This document shows, in pieces, positions 5,540-13,864 of a DNA stretch of 54,239 bases (within the stretch, counting starts at the first letter, position 1; every line of letters begins with the position of its first letter). Both the position numbers and the translations under genes were made by a program. Under the pieces are notes generated by a model. That model did not search any database, was not told where the DNA came from, and worked only from the letters and a program-made list of their open reading frames with translations. The DNA is from a bacterium (GTDB lineage: Bacteria > Patescibacteriota > Minisyncoccia > Minisyncoccales > DG-74-3), in contig JAUVYE010000004.1 in the NCBI GenBank assembly GCA_030603245.1, positions 1 through 54,239 on the forward strand, read 5' to 3'.

Positions 5540-6100
5540 TTATTTTTCGTGTCCTTTGCTTTGAATCGGCATACCAATATGAGATTGAGCAGCTTCTTGT
5601 TTGTCTTCCTGTGAACTGACATATTGTCCGTGATTTCCTGTGAATTGCGTTGACTCTCTTGTAGCTGTACCTACAGTGGTCGTCCATGTACCCCCACGGG
5701 CTCCAAAACAATTATCTGTCCAAGTGCCACTAATTTTACCATCAACATCAATTTCTCCAACTAGAGTAAACGAGCAAGAAAGTAAATCATAATCAGCAGT
5801 CATATTAAAATCACTACCATCGACTAAACCATTGGTTACAGTCCATGGATACTGATAAGGTTCGATTGCTGAAAAGGCTCCACCACTACCTTCAAGCGTA
5901 CCATCTTCAGCTTGTACCAAATTCATGTCATGAAGGTTGGTACCTTCCATATAATGATAATCAAAAACCCAAACTCCGTTAACATCCCATGGTCCGTATT
6001 CTACTGGTCCTGGAACTCTGTCAACTTTTGCTCCTGCGATATTTACTAGAGCAAATAAAGACAGGGTTAATATAATGCTTCCAAAAATTATTTTTTTCAT
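5540..6100 (-). CDS. secreted beta-rich protein
   Basis: 186 residues. Residues 1-24 are a clear signal peptide (basic start, hydrophobic core, cleavage probable after NIAGA). The mature part is rich in Gly, Thr, Asp and aromatic residues, with a repeated theme of short beta strands (WDVNGVWVFDY, EIDVDGKISGTWTDN). It resembles the extracellular beta-barrel/sandwich proteins that report 'difference between treated and untreated' folds, but no family can be assigned. The C-terminus is hydrophilic and probably disordered. ATG at 6100 lacks a Shine-Dalgarno sequence. Single-gene cassette. Confidence 0.7.
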   Translation of the reverse strand: MKKIIFGSIILTLSLFALVNIAGAKVDRVPGPVEYGPWDVNGVWVFDYHYMEGTNLHDMNLVQAEDGTLEGSGGAFSAIEPYQYPWTVTNGLVDGSDFNMTADYDLLSCSFTLVGEIDVDGKISGTWTDNCFGARGGTWTTTVGTATRESTQFTGNHGQYVSSQEDKQEAAQSHIGMPIQSKGHEK

Positions 6101-6149
6101 AATTTTCTAATTTAATTTTTATTTTTCGACTTTGGCTTTTCTTACTTTT

Positions 6150-6178
6150 AGACTAAAACTCATTTATTGAAAAGTCAA
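6150..6178 (-). promoter_or_regulatory. putative promoter of the secreted-protein gene
   Basis: Minus-strand TTGACT (6173-6178), 17-nt spacer, TAGTCT (6150-6155); begins within the T-tract of the conserved hairpin. Confidence 0.45.
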
Positions 6179-6179
6179 A

Positions 6180-6198
6180 CCCGAGAAAAACTCTCGGG
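6180..6198 (-). terminator. conserved array hairpin, copy 5
   Basis: CCCGAGA / TCTCGGG, identical in sequence to the copy at 1216, 10 nt from repeat copy 9. Confidence 0.75.
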
Positions 6199-6208
6199 CT
6201 TTTAAAAA

Positions 6209-6244
6209 ACTCCCCTGGCGGGACGATGTTAGAACCTGTTTCAT
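6209..6244 (-). repeat. 36-bp array repeat, copy 9
   Basis: ACTCCCCTGGCGGGACG then ATGTTAGAACCTGTTTCAT; only the first base and one near the end differ from copy 7. Confidence 0.9.
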
Positions 6245-6327
6245 TAAAACAAAATGGTCTTTTGATATACTGATTTTAGCTAATCCTTAGTTTACCCTAC
6301 CCTTCAACTCACTATTTATTTAAAAAA

Positions 6328-6355
6328 TTGAAAAACAAGAAAAAAATGGTAAAAT
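6328..6355 (+). promoter_or_regulatory. promoter of the 6377-7734 gene pair
   Basis: TTGAAA (6328-6333), 16-nt spacer, TAAAAT (6350-6355); about 15 nt of leader before the ATG. Confidence 0.55.
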
Positions 6356-6376
6356 AATTTAATTATTTCTAAATTC

Positions 6377-6601
6377 ATGAAAGAACGAGAAGAAAAAATT
6401 ATTCGTACTATTTATCACGAAGAGACTAATCGTTTCTTCAAATCAATTGGGTTGTCTGAAAAATTAGAGAAGGGTGAACTCCAGTGCAATGTCTGTGGTG
6501 AAATAATAACAGTTACCAACTTTAGAGCAGTCACCCGTAAGGAGGGTGATTTGCTTTTCTGTTGTGATAAAGAATTATGTATGCAGAAATTTAGAACATG
6601 A
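6377..6601 (+). CDS. small zinc-ribbon-like protein
   Basis: 74 residues. A charged helix (KEREEKIIRTIYHEE) leads to a CNVCG pair near residues 37-40, then FCCDKELC near 61-68, a four-cysteine layout typical of a zinc ribbon. Its stop overlaps the next gene's start in ATGA, so the two are translated together. No family is recognised; an RNA- or protein-binding partner of the downstream membrane protein is a reasonable guess only. Confidence 0.6.
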   Translation: MKEREEKIIRTIYHEETNRFFKSIGLSEKLEKGELQCNVCGEIITVTNFRAVTRKEGDLLFCCDKELCMQKFRT

Positions 6602-7734
6602 ACACGAATTGGTTAAAATACATATTTGAATATGGACCATTAGCTTTAGCTATCCCTATATTCGAGTATTTTGGAACATCAGGTTTGATTTTCTTTATAC
6701 TTATAATAGTTATAATTCGTTTATTTGCGATAATACTAGATAAAGATCTTAATGAACGTTGGCGAGCGCGGTTCTACAAAATAATATATAAAATAAACGG
6801 AAGTAGTAATGCAGAGAAAAAATATATAGAAAATAATGCCTGTAGTCGTCTCAATCTTGCACGTCGCAAAATGCCATTCGAGAAAGAATATCTACCTAAG
6901 GCGATAAGAATAGAATGGTTTGGTGATAAAATAGGAAAAACTGCACAAATCAAAGAAAATGAAATTCTCATCCGTCTTGATCCAGCGGAAAGACAAGAAA
7001 AAAATATAGTTTTACTCGCCGATGCTTTAGTTAAAGAAACCTCTCTTATTGGGATTAGACATATTTTAAATGAAGCCTCAGAGGCTTCAATGGATTTAAA
7101 TCTCGTAAAAAGTCTACTTAAGGAAACTGGTGATAGAAAAATTTTGGATTGGTTCTTACGTAACGAATATCAAACAGCTTTAGGAAAAATAAATGGAATC
7201 GGGAAGTGGAACGAAGCGATTGTAGAAATTGATGAAAGGGGTCTATTTACCAGACTATTGCTTGTAGAACTAGAGTGGTTCTCTAAAAGAATTTCAGGCA
7301 GATCTTCTCCAGAATTTTTCAAAGAGGTTATAGGCTTGGTTAAATTCCTCTATAAAATAGCAACTAAGGTTTATAAACAAGATGTACCCTTAGAATATAC
7401 TTCACGAAATATAAAAATCGGCGTCATTCTTGTGGGAAAAACGAGTAAAATTCTTCGTAGAGGAATTGAACCTTTTTTGAAAGCGTTCATGTATCAAATA
7501 CAAAAACAGTTTACTTCGATATATGTTATTGAATTTGATAAAGAATTACTTGGTGTTTCAGACCCAAAAGCACATGAATACTTTATGAATTTAACGAAAA
7601 GCCTAACCAAGGAAATAGAGAAACGATTTGAAATTAAAAAGGACTTCGATCTTTCCTATGACTGCATTGACTCTATGGGTAGAAAAAGGCATGCAAAAAT
7701 TTGCCATTATATTCCTCACTATGCATTTTTTTAA
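6598..7734 (+). CDS. membrane-anchored orphan protein, 378 residues
   Basis: The N-terminus carries one or two membrane segments (about residues 10-25 and 28-48, isoleucine/phenylalanine rich). About 330 cytoplasmic residues follow, mostly alpha-helical and charged, with no motif I can name. The last residues (RKRHAKICHYIPHYAFF) are conserved-looking and aromatic. It overlaps the zinc-ribbon gene by 4 nt and the pair forms one of only two plus-strand cassettes. A two-component system of a small zinc protein and a membrane protein could be a defence or stress module; this is speculation from context. Confidence 0.6.
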   Translation: MNTNWLKYIFEYGPLALAIPIFEYFGTSGLIFFILIIVIIRLFAIILDKDLNERWRARFYKIIYKINGSSNAEKKYIENNACSRLNLARRKMPFEKEYLPKAIRIEWFGDKIGKTAQIKENEILIRLDPAERQEKNIVLLADALVKETSLIGIRHILNEASEASMDLNLVKSLLKETGDRKILDWFLRNEYQTALGKINGIGKWNEAIVEIDERGLFTRLLLVELEWFSKRISGRSSPEFFKEVIGLVKFLYKIATKVYKQDVPLEYTSRNIKIGVILVGKTSKILRRGIEPFLKAFMYQIQKQFTSIYVIEFDKELLGVSDPKAHEYFMNLTKSLTKEIEKRFEIKKDFDLSYDCIDSMGRKRHAKICHYIPHYAFF

Positions 7735-7740
7735 TAAAAC

Positions 7741-7759
7741 AGCCTAGCGATGGGCTTTT
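7741..7759 (+). terminator. short hairpin after the 6377-7734 pair
   Basis: AGCC / GGGCT with a following TTT run; weak. Confidence 0.4.
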
Positions 7760-7773
7760 AACTAATTCAAAAC

Positions 7774-7798
7774 AAAACAGGGTTTTTGACCCTGTTTT
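7774..7798. terminator. bidirectional terminator at the array's right border
   Basis: AAAACAGGG / CCCTGTTTT, 9-bp stem with a 7-nt loop. Plus-strand it ends the gene pair; minus-strand it follows the tRNA fragment at 7808-7843 and runs into TTTTGTTTTG. The order 'tRNA-like end, ten bases, terminator' is the same as in the repeat units. Confidence 0.75.
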
Positions 7799-7807
7799 CG
7801 CTTCTGA

Positions 7808-7843
7808 GCTCCGGCAATCGGACTCGAACCTCCACCTAATAAG
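7808..7843 (-). repeat. tRNA 3'-end fragment / diverged array repeat
   Basis: On the minus strand the sequence contains GGTTCGAGTCC, a perfect tRNA T-arm B-box, and ends in CCGGAGC like an acceptor strand. No 5' half of a tRNA precedes it: the HAD gene's end is there instead, and the T-stem does not close. Against repeat copy 8 it aligns over GCTCCGG...GGAC...GAACC with a single 5-bp gap. It is therefore both a tRNA remnant and the likely relative of the 36-mers. Confidence 0.6.
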
Positions 7844-7855
7844 CACTTGATATGT

Positions 7856-8470
7856 TTAATCTAATAGTTTTTCCAATTCAACAATATCAGAAATCAAATA
7901 GTCTGGATTAGCTGCTTCTAACATTTCTTTTGGTTTGTGGCCCCAAGATATTCCTATTGATACTACACCTCCTTTTTTTCCAGCTTTAATATCATGTGAC
8001 ATATCCCCTACGTATATGGTTTCTTCTGGCTGAAAATTATTCCTTTGAAGAATCTCTGTAATCACTTTTGCTTTATCAAGGATATTCCCATTTATTTCCT
8101 GAAAATAATCAAACACTCTATATCTTTTAGCGTCTGCGATTATTTTTTCCTGAGAACCAGAACTCATTATAACCAGTTTAATTCCTTTATCGTACAATCT
8201 TTTAAGCACATCTTTTACCCCTGGATATAATCCTGTGTCACCAGACGCATCAAGACCTTCTCTAAAAAGCTTAAGTATTTGATCTTTAGTACAATCTGGA
8301 AAATGTTTTTTCCAGAAATTCATATAGGGCAGAGAGAATTTCTTTCTATACTCTTTAAAAGACATGGGCTTAACACCCAATTTTTCAAAAACATACATTG
8401 TAGCCTTATAAATTGTTGTCAGGTCATCCATCAGAGTTCCTGACCAATCAAATAGAATATTTTTAATCAT
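7856..8470 (-). CDS. HAD-superfamily phosphatase (phosphoglycolate phosphatase-like)
   Basis: 204 residues, a usual length for the family. Motif I is FDWSGTLMD with nucleophile Asp8; the usual second Asp (DxD) is replaced by Ser10, as in the DWAGT motif of phosphonatases. A helical cap follows (~residues 15-80), then motif II (MSSGS ~103), the motif III lysine (DKAK ~132) and motif IV GDMSHD (~156-161). It is predicted to hydrolyse a small phosphorylated metabolite in the cytoplasm. Loss of the usual acid/base Asp means the substrate or mechanism may differ from phosphoglycolate. ATG at 8470. Confidence 0.8.
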   Translation of the reverse strand: MIKNILFDWSGTLMDDLTTIYKATMYVFEKLGVKPMSFKEYRKKFSLPYMNFWKKHFPDCTKDQILKLFREGLDASGDTGLYPGVKDVLKRLYDKGIKLVIMSSGSQEKIIADAKRYRVFDYFQEINGNILDKAKVITEILQRNNFQPEETIYVGDMSHDIKAGKKGGVVSIGISWGHKPKEMLEAANPDYLISDIVELEKLLD

Positions 8471-8507
8471 ATAAACTTAGTTTAACAGAAAAAAATTTAA
8501 CAACAAA

Positions 8508-8541
8508 AAAAGCCGTGTTGGTTTTAAAGACCACACGGGTT
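8508..8541 (-). terminator. terminator of the coiled-coil gene
   Basis: CCGTGTGGT / ACCAACACGG on the minus strand, followed by CTTTTTTTG. Confidence 0.75.
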
Positions 8542-8554
8542 GGAACTATGGTGT

Positions 8555-8983
8555 TTACAATGCTTCCTCTTCTCCACCTTTTTCAAGAACCGTAAACTGT
8601 TCTATTAGTTTTAAGATTTCTCTGTACTCTGTGCCTTCAACGCCCTTGAGAGAAGCAATAAATGCTAATTGCTTAAGAATCCTTATTACTGAAGTATATA
8701 TTCCTTGTTCTAAATCAACTATTCCATGCTCATAATGTTCTATTTTCTCTTCCAAAGCAGGAATTTCCCTCTTAAGCCTTTCTAATTTTCTTTTGACACG
8801 TTCTTGCAAAAGAGGTATGAAGGGCTTTTTCCAAAAAGGAACAGAAGATAATTCTGAGCACAATTTTGAGAAAGTTTTTGTTGCTTTCTCGTGCTCCTTT
8901 GTCTTATTTACAAGCTCCTGTTTTAGTTGGTTTAGTTCATTTTTAAAAAGTTGCATTGTTTTTTCTATAAAATCGTCGGTCAC
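8555..8983 (-). CDS. coiled-coil protein, unknown
   Basis: 142 residues, GTG start at 8983 preceded by AAGGTGTG. Heptad-rich helices fill residues ~5-45 and ~60-100, separated by a proline/tryptophan stretch (SSVPFWKKPFIPLL). The C-terminal part is a further helix ending in an acidic tail (EKGGEEEAL). No signal peptide or enzyme motif. Its own terminator makes it a single-gene unit. Function unknown. Confidence 0.6.
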   Translation of the reverse strand: MTDDFIEKTMQLFKNELNQLKQELVNKTKEHEKATKTFSKLCSELSSVPFWKKPFIPLLQERVKRKLERLKREIPALEEKIEHYEHGIVDLEQGIYTSVIRILKQLAFIASLKGVEGTEYREILKLIEQFTVLEKGGEEEAL

Positions 8984-9047
8984 CCATTCACACCTTCTTT
9001 TTTTTAATGAACCTTTAATTTCTTTCTACCACTCAAACATAAAAAAA

Positions 9048-9067
9048 ACAAGCCCCATAGAGCTTGT
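9048..9067 (-). terminator. terminator of the clpB/pseudo-HtrA operon
   Basis: ACAAGC / GCTTGT stem; minus-strand tract TTTTTTTT follows. Confidence 0.8.
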
Positions 9068-9091
9068 CTTTAAAATATTTAAAAAAATAAA

Positions 9092-9808
9092 TTATAATCC
9101 GATAAATTCTTTGATTTTACTAACAGGAATAGAAACAACTTTTCCGTCCTTATTAATCTGATTTAAACCTACAATATTAGCATAAATATCAAATAACGGA
9201 CTTCCGGCTAAAGTGTTTTGTTCAAAAATATTAGTTTCAATTAAATTATCATCAAAACTTTTAACAATTCCCTGGTTAACTGTTTTTTTAAGCCCTGCTT
9301 TTTCAAACACTATTCCCATTAAAAAAACTCTTTGGCCTAATTTAATTTTTCCAAAATCAGCAAAACTAAGAGTTGGTAAATTAGATTTTTCAACTTTGAT
9401 TAAGGCTAAGTTTTCTTTGACGTCTCTTTTTAAAATCTGAAAATCAGCCAATTCTTCATCCACAAAAAAACTAAAAACAGAACCTTTCGGAACCAAATCA
9501 TTCAAAGTCACAAAAAGTCCGTCTGAAGTAACAATAAGGCCTGAACCTTGTAAAATAATGCCATCAACCGTCTGAGTTCTAACCCCAACTATTGTGTTTT
9601 CTACTCTCTCAATTGCATCTTGAAGAGCAGTATTTTCAGTAACTGTAATTTCTTTTATTTCAGTCACATAAATTGGGGTTTGTTCTAATCGATATTCAGA
9701 AAAAAGAGGTTTTTCCACAAAATAGGGCCAGAGAATCTGATCAGCAAAAATACCACCCGCTATTCCAAAAATAAAAAGAAAAAGAATTTTATAGATTTTT
9801 TTAAACAT
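9092..9808 (-). CDS. catalytically dead HtrA-like (pseudo-protease), membrane anchored
   Basis: 238 residues: N-terminal signal anchor (~residues 4-22) and a trypsin-like double barrel, with no PDZ domain. Lined up with the active HtrA of the same operon, the His site reads GLFVTLNDLV (Asp104 in place of His), the Asp site reads KENLALIKVE (Asn133 in place of Asp), and the Ser site reads NTLAGSPLF (Ala201 in place of Ser). All three catalytic residues are gone while the surrounding strands are kept. It starts 2 nt after the clpB stop, so it is co-translated. It probably binds unfolded or envelope proteins, or regulates the active HtrA. Confidence 0.8.
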   Translation of the reverse strand: MFKKIYKILFLFIFGIAGGIFADQILWPYFVEKPLFSEYRLEQTPIYVTEIKEITVTENTALQDAIERVENTIVGVRTQTVDGIILQGSGLIVTSDGLFVTLNDLVPKGSVFSFFVDEELADFQILKRDVKENLALIKVEKSNLPTLSFADFGKIKLGQRVFLMGIVFEKAGLKKTVNQGIVKSFDDNLIETNIFEQNTLAGSPLFDIYANIVGLNQINKDGKVVSIPVSKIKEFIGL

Positions 9809-9810
9809 AA

Positions 9811-12501
9811 TTATTTTACAGCAACTTTTTTTCTTTTACCCTCAACTAATTTTTTGGGAATCAAGAAAACAATTTTTCCATTGTCTGAATCAATCCTGAC
9901 ATTGCCCCCTTCCACAACTTCACCAACAACAATCTTTAATGACAAAGGATCTAAAACTAATTTCTGAATTATTCTTTTAAGGGGTCTGGCTCCAAAATTA
10001 GGGCTAAAACCTTTTTTAGCTAAAACTTGTTTAGCGTTTTCACTAAATTGAATCTTAATTCCCTTGTTTTTTAAACGAGAAGCTACTTTAGCCAGTTCTA
10101 AATCAACTATTTTCCTGATTTCTTTTTTACCAAGATAATTGAAAATAATAATTTCATCAATCCTGTTCAAAAACTCGGGTCTTAATCTTTCTTTTAAAGC
10201 TTCCATTACTTTTTCTTTTAAAGATGTTTTCTCTTTTTCTTCTTTTTCTCCGAAAAACCCAAGAGAACCCATTTTAGAAATATATTGAGACCCAAGATTA
10301 GAAGTCATAATCAAAATTGAATTCTTAAAAGAAGCAGTCCTGCCCTTAGCATCAGTCAATCTTCCATCTTCTAAAATCTGAAGCAAGATATTAAAAACTT
10401 CAGGATGAGCTTTTTCAACTTCATCCAATAAAATTACACTATAAGGCCTTCTTCTGATTTTATCCGTAAGCTGACCTCCTTCTTCATAACCAACATAACC
10501 AGGAGGAGAACCAATCATTTTAGAAACAGTGTGACGCTCCATATATTCTGACATATCAAGCTGCACCAAAGCATTTTCATCATTAAATAGAAATTCAGCC
10601 AAAGCCCTGGCTGTTTCTGTTTTGCCCACTCCAGTTGGTCCTAAAAACAGAAAAGAGCCCAAAGGTCTGTTTTCTTCTGAAATCCCAGCTCTTGAGCGCC
10701 GAATAGCATTGGAAACTGCTGAAATTGCTTCTTCTTGACCAATAACTCGATGAGAAATAATCTCTTCCATTCTCTTTAATTTTTGAGCTTCTTTTTCTAA
10801 AAGCTGGGTGGCTGGAATTCCGGTCCATTGAGAAATAATCTTAGCTATGTCTTCAGTCTCAATCTCTTCTTTCAAAAGAGGATGGTTTTTTTGAAGCCGA
10901 GCTAATTTTCTTTCAGTTTTCCTTAAATCTTTTTGAAGCTGAGGAATTTTTCCATATTTTATCTCAGCTACTTTTTCAAGATCAGCTTGAGCTGTTCCTC
11001 TTTCTGCTTCTAAACGAGCCGAATCAATTTCTTGTTTAAGCTTTTTAATATTGGTAATAGTTTCTCTTTCAAGCTTCCATTTAGCTTCAATGTTTTTAGC
11101 TTTTTCTTTTAAGTCAGCTAATTGCCGAACAATAACTTTTTGTTTTAATTCAGATTTTTTCTCTTTTTTAATGGCTTGTTTTTCAATTTCTAATTTACGA
11201 ATTTGCTTTTTTAGTTCCTCCAAAGCAACTGGTTCTGATTCAATATCCAATCTCAAAGAACTCATTGCCTCGTCCATTAAATCAACTGCTTTGTCTGGCA
11301 AAAATCTATCAGTAATATAACGGGCAGCTAATTGAGCGCAAGCTAATATGGCTGAATCAGTAATTCTAACTCCATGATGAACTTCATATTTTTCCTTAAT
11401 ACCCCTTAAAATAGCAACCGTATCATCAATAGTGGACTCAGCAACATAAATTGGCTGGAATCTTCTTTCTAAGGCAGGGTCTTTTTCAATATATTTTTGA
11501 TATTCTTTTAAAGTAGTAGCTCCAATTGCCTTTAATTCTCCGCGAGACAAAGCAGGCTTTAAAAGATTAGAAGCATCAATAGCTCCCTCAGCTGCTCCAG
11601 CCCCAACTAAAGTATGTAATTCATCAATAAATAAAACATACTTGCCCTCAGCTTTCTCAACCTCTTTTAACAGAGCTTTAACTCTGTTTTCAAACTCTCC
11701 TCTATATTTAGTGCCAGCCACCAAAGCTCCTAAATCCAAAGCAATAATTTCCTTTTCTTTTAAGCTTTCAGGAACTTCATGGTGAATAATTCTTTGAGCC
11801 AAACCCTCAACAATAGCTGTTTTTCCAACCCCGGCTTCTCCAATTAAAACTGGATTATTTTTGGTTCTACGAGAAAGAACCTGCATTAATCTTCTGATTT
11901 CATTTTCTCTGCCAATAACTGGGTCTAATTTACCTTGCTTGGCTAAAGAGGTTAAATTGCGGGCATATTTTTCAATAACCTGATATTTTGATTCAGGATT
12001 AGGGTCAGTAATTTTTTCTCCTCCCCTAATTTCATTAAAAATTTCTAAAGCAGTGTCATAATTCAAAGATTTTTTTTCCAAAAGAGCTCCTTTTGATTCT
12101 AAGAAATTAGCTTTTTCCAAAACTTCTTTGGCTTTAGTAGGACTGTCTAAAAGAGCTAAAAACAGATGTTCGACTGAAATATACTGATCACCCATTTTAA
12201 TTGATTCCTGGCGAGCTCTTTCCAAAACCTTAGCCATATCTTGAGTTAAATAAACCTGACCAAAAGATTGAGGACTAATAATAGGTGAGATTCCTTCTAA
12301 AGATTTTTTGGTTTTATTCTTCAAATCATCAATATTTACGTTCAGCTTTAAAAGCAAACTTAAAACAATGCTCTCCCCTTGTAAGAGCAAAGAGTATAAA
12401 AGGTGCAAAGCATCAATCTGTTGCTGTCCTTTTTTACGAGCAATTGATTGAGCTTTTAAAATTGCCTCTTGAGCTTTTTGAGTAAAATTACCTCCAATCA
12501 T
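9811..12501 (-). CDS. clpB: ClpB disaggregase
   Basis: 896 residues, slightly longer than E. coli ClpB. Order: two Clp-N repeats (~1-150), AAA+ domain 1 with Walker A GEAGVGKT (221-228) and Walker B FIDELH (~291), the long coiled-coil middle domain (~425-545) that distinguishes ClpB from ClpC, AAA+ domain 2 with Walker A GPTGVGKT (621-628), and a C-terminal D2-small domain. The hexamer threads aggregated proteins through its pore, normally with DnaK. It is 40 nt downstream of htrA and 2 nt upstream of the pseudo-HtrA, forming a proteostasis block. Confidence 0.97.
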   Translation of the reverse strand: MIGGNFTQKAQEAILKAQSIARKKGQQQIDALHLLYSLLLQGESIVLSLLLKLNVNIDDLKNKTKKSLEGISPIISPQSFGQVYLTQDMAKVLERARQESIKMGDQYISVEHLFLALLDSPTKAKEVLEKANFLESKGALLEKKSLNYDTALEIFNEIRGGEKITDPNPESKYQVIEKYARNLTSLAKQGKLDPVIGRENEIRRLMQVLSRRTKNNPVLIGEAGVGKTAIVEGLAQRIIHHEVPESLKEKEIIALDLGALVAGTKYRGEFENRVKALLKEVEKAEGKYVLFIDELHTLVGAGAAEGAIDASNLLKPALSRGELKAIGATTLKEYQKYIEKDPALERRFQPIYVAESTIDDTVAILRGIKEKYEVHHGVRITDSAILACAQLAARYITDRFLPDKAVDLMDEAMSSLRLDIESEPVALEELKKQIRKLEIEKQAIKKEKKSELKQKVIVRQLADLKEKAKNIEAKWKLERETITNIKKLKQEIDSARLEAERGTAQADLEKVAEIKYGKIPQLQKDLRKTERKLARLQKNHPLLKEEIETEDIAKIISQWTGIPATQLLEKEAQKLKRMEEIISHRVIGQEEAISAVSNAIRRSRAGISEENRPLGSFLFLGPTGVGKTETARALAEFLFNDENALVQLDMSEYMERHTVSKMIGSPPGYVGYEEGGQLTDKIRRRPYSVILLDEVEKAHPEVFNILLQILEDGRLTDAKGRTASFKNSILIMTSNLGSQYISKMGSLGFFGEKEEKEKTSLKEKVMEALKERLRPEFLNRIDEIIIFNYLGKKEIRKIVDLELAKVASRLKNKGIKIQFSENAKQVLAKKGFSPNFGARPLKRIIQKLVLDPLSLKIVVGEVVEGGNVRIDSDNGKIVFLIPKKLVEGKRKKVAVK

Positions 12502-12541
12502 AGCGTTTTTATTTTACAATAAATTATCAAGAAATCAATAC

Positions 12542-13849
12542 TTATTCATTCCTTTCATCAAGAGTAACTGTAAAGAATTTTTCTTCTCCCTCTCTTAAAA
12601 CCTTTAAAATAATCTTATCTCCAGGATTATATTTTCTAATAATATCAGCCAAGGAATTATCAGTTGTAATTCTTTGACCATCAAATTCTAAAACAATATC
12701 CCCTTGCCTTAATCCAATGGTTTCAGCCGGAGATCCAGGAGTAATAGCTGTTCTCCCTGAACTTGTATCTGAAGTAATATAAGCTCCATAATTTACTGGC
12801 AAATTATTATCCTCTTGGATTTTTTCATTAAGAACAACATATCTTATGCCTAAAAAAGGATAAACAATTTTGCCAAAATCTTGAACCTGTTTAATGTCTT
12901 TTTTGGCCTTGTTAATAGGAATAGTAAAACCAATATTTTCTCCTTCTAAAGAAACAGCAGTATTAATGCCAATTACTTCTCCTTTTAGGTTTAAGAGTGG
13001 TCCTCCTGAATTACCTTTATTAATAGCTGCATCTGTTTGAATAACATCTTCCAAGGTTTCAACCATTCCTCCGCCAGAAGCAGTAATTGTTCTGCCTAAA
13101 CCAGAAATCACGCCTACTGAAACAGTATTCTGAAATTCTCCCAAAGCATTACCAATCGCAATCACACTCTGACCTATTTGTAATTTGTCTGAATCTCCGA
13201 GCTTAACTATTGAAAAAGAGTTTGAATCTTCAATTTTAAGAATAGCTAAATCCTGAAATGGGTCTTTAGCCAAAACACGGGCTGGGTATTGCTTACCATC
13301 ATTAGTCAAAACCGTATAGTCAGCTTCCTGGTCTAAAACTACATGTTTATTGGTTAATATCATCCCATCTTCAGAAACAATAAATCCTGTTCCGCCTCCA
13401 ATCTCTCTTTTTTCAATCCCTTTTTGGCGATATTCGGGAATTGAAAAAGGATCGCGGAAATATTGTTCAATAATGGGCAAGTCCTTAGTAATAATAATAT
13501 TAACTACTGCTGGAGAAACATGTTTAACCACTGCAATAATTGTTTGCTCCTGATTTGTTTGAGGAATATATTCTTTTTCAATAATTGTTTCTTTTTCAAC
13601 TATTGTGCTGACAAAAGGTAAATCAATATTTAACTTGGTAAGAATGTCTTTTACTTCAAAATAGAAAATGCTTCCAGAAACAGCTCCAGCTAAAAACCCA
13701 AAAACAGAAGACAGAATAACTGAACAAAAAATCATTAAAGAAATTTGGCTTTTCCAAATCTTGGACAGCTTAATCTTGGGCCGCCAACTAATAGTCTTTT
13801 TGGTTTTGTCTTGTTGGAATGAAGTTGAAGGTAAATTATAGTCTATCAT
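12542..13849 (-). CDS. htrA: HtrA/DegP-type serine protease with PDZ domain
   Basis: 435 residues: cytoplasmic N-terminus (~1-32), one membrane anchor (~33-65), trypsin-like domain with triad His169 (TNKHVV), Asp200 (QDLAILK) and Ser281 (GNSGGPL), and one PDZ domain (~325-430) that would bind C-termini of misfolded proteins. It acts on the outer face of the membrane as a protein quality control protease. Length and single PDZ match membrane-anchored S1C proteases of Gram-positive type. It lies in the operon between a glycosyltransferase and clpB. Confidence 0.95.
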   Translation of the reverse strand: MIDYNLPSTSFQQDKTKKTISWRPKIKLSKIWKSQISLMIFCSVILSSVFGFLAGAVSGSIFYFEVKDILTKLNIDLPFVSTIVEKETIIEKEYIPQTNQEQTIIAVVKHVSPAVVNIIITKDLPIIEQYFRDPFSIPEYRQKGIEKREIGGGTGFIVSEDGMILTNKHVVLDQEADYTVLTNDGKQYPARVLAKDPFQDLAILKIEDSNSFSIVKLGDSDKLQIGQSVIAIGNALGEFQNTVSVGVISGLGRTITASGGGMVETLEDVIQTDAAINKGNSGGPLLNLKGEVIGINTAVSLEGENIGFTIPINKAKKDIKQVQDFGKIVYPFLGIRYVVLNEKIQEDNNLPVNYGAYITSDTSSGRTAITPGSPAETIGLRQGDIVLEFDGQRITTDNSLADIIRKYNPGDKIILKVLREGEEKFFTVTLDERNE

Positions 13850-13864
13850 ATGAGCTATTTTATC

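Noticed and set aside
141-6244. CRISPR array interpretation of the 36-bp repeats
   Set aside because: Repeat length fits, but the intervals are 0.36-1.6 kb and contain genes, promoters and terminators; there are no short uniform spacers and no cas genes.
171-6244. Classical integron attC sites
   Set aside because: GTTAGAAC resembles GTTRRRY but does not fit it, and no RYYYAAC partner occurs at a consistent distance with inverted-repeat folding. No integrase is present. I keep only the word integron-like.
7808-7880. A complete tRNA gene
   Set aside because: T-arm and acceptor-like sequences are present, but no anticodon arm, D-arm or matching 5' acceptor strand precedes them; the HAD gene occupies that stretch and the T-stem does not pair.
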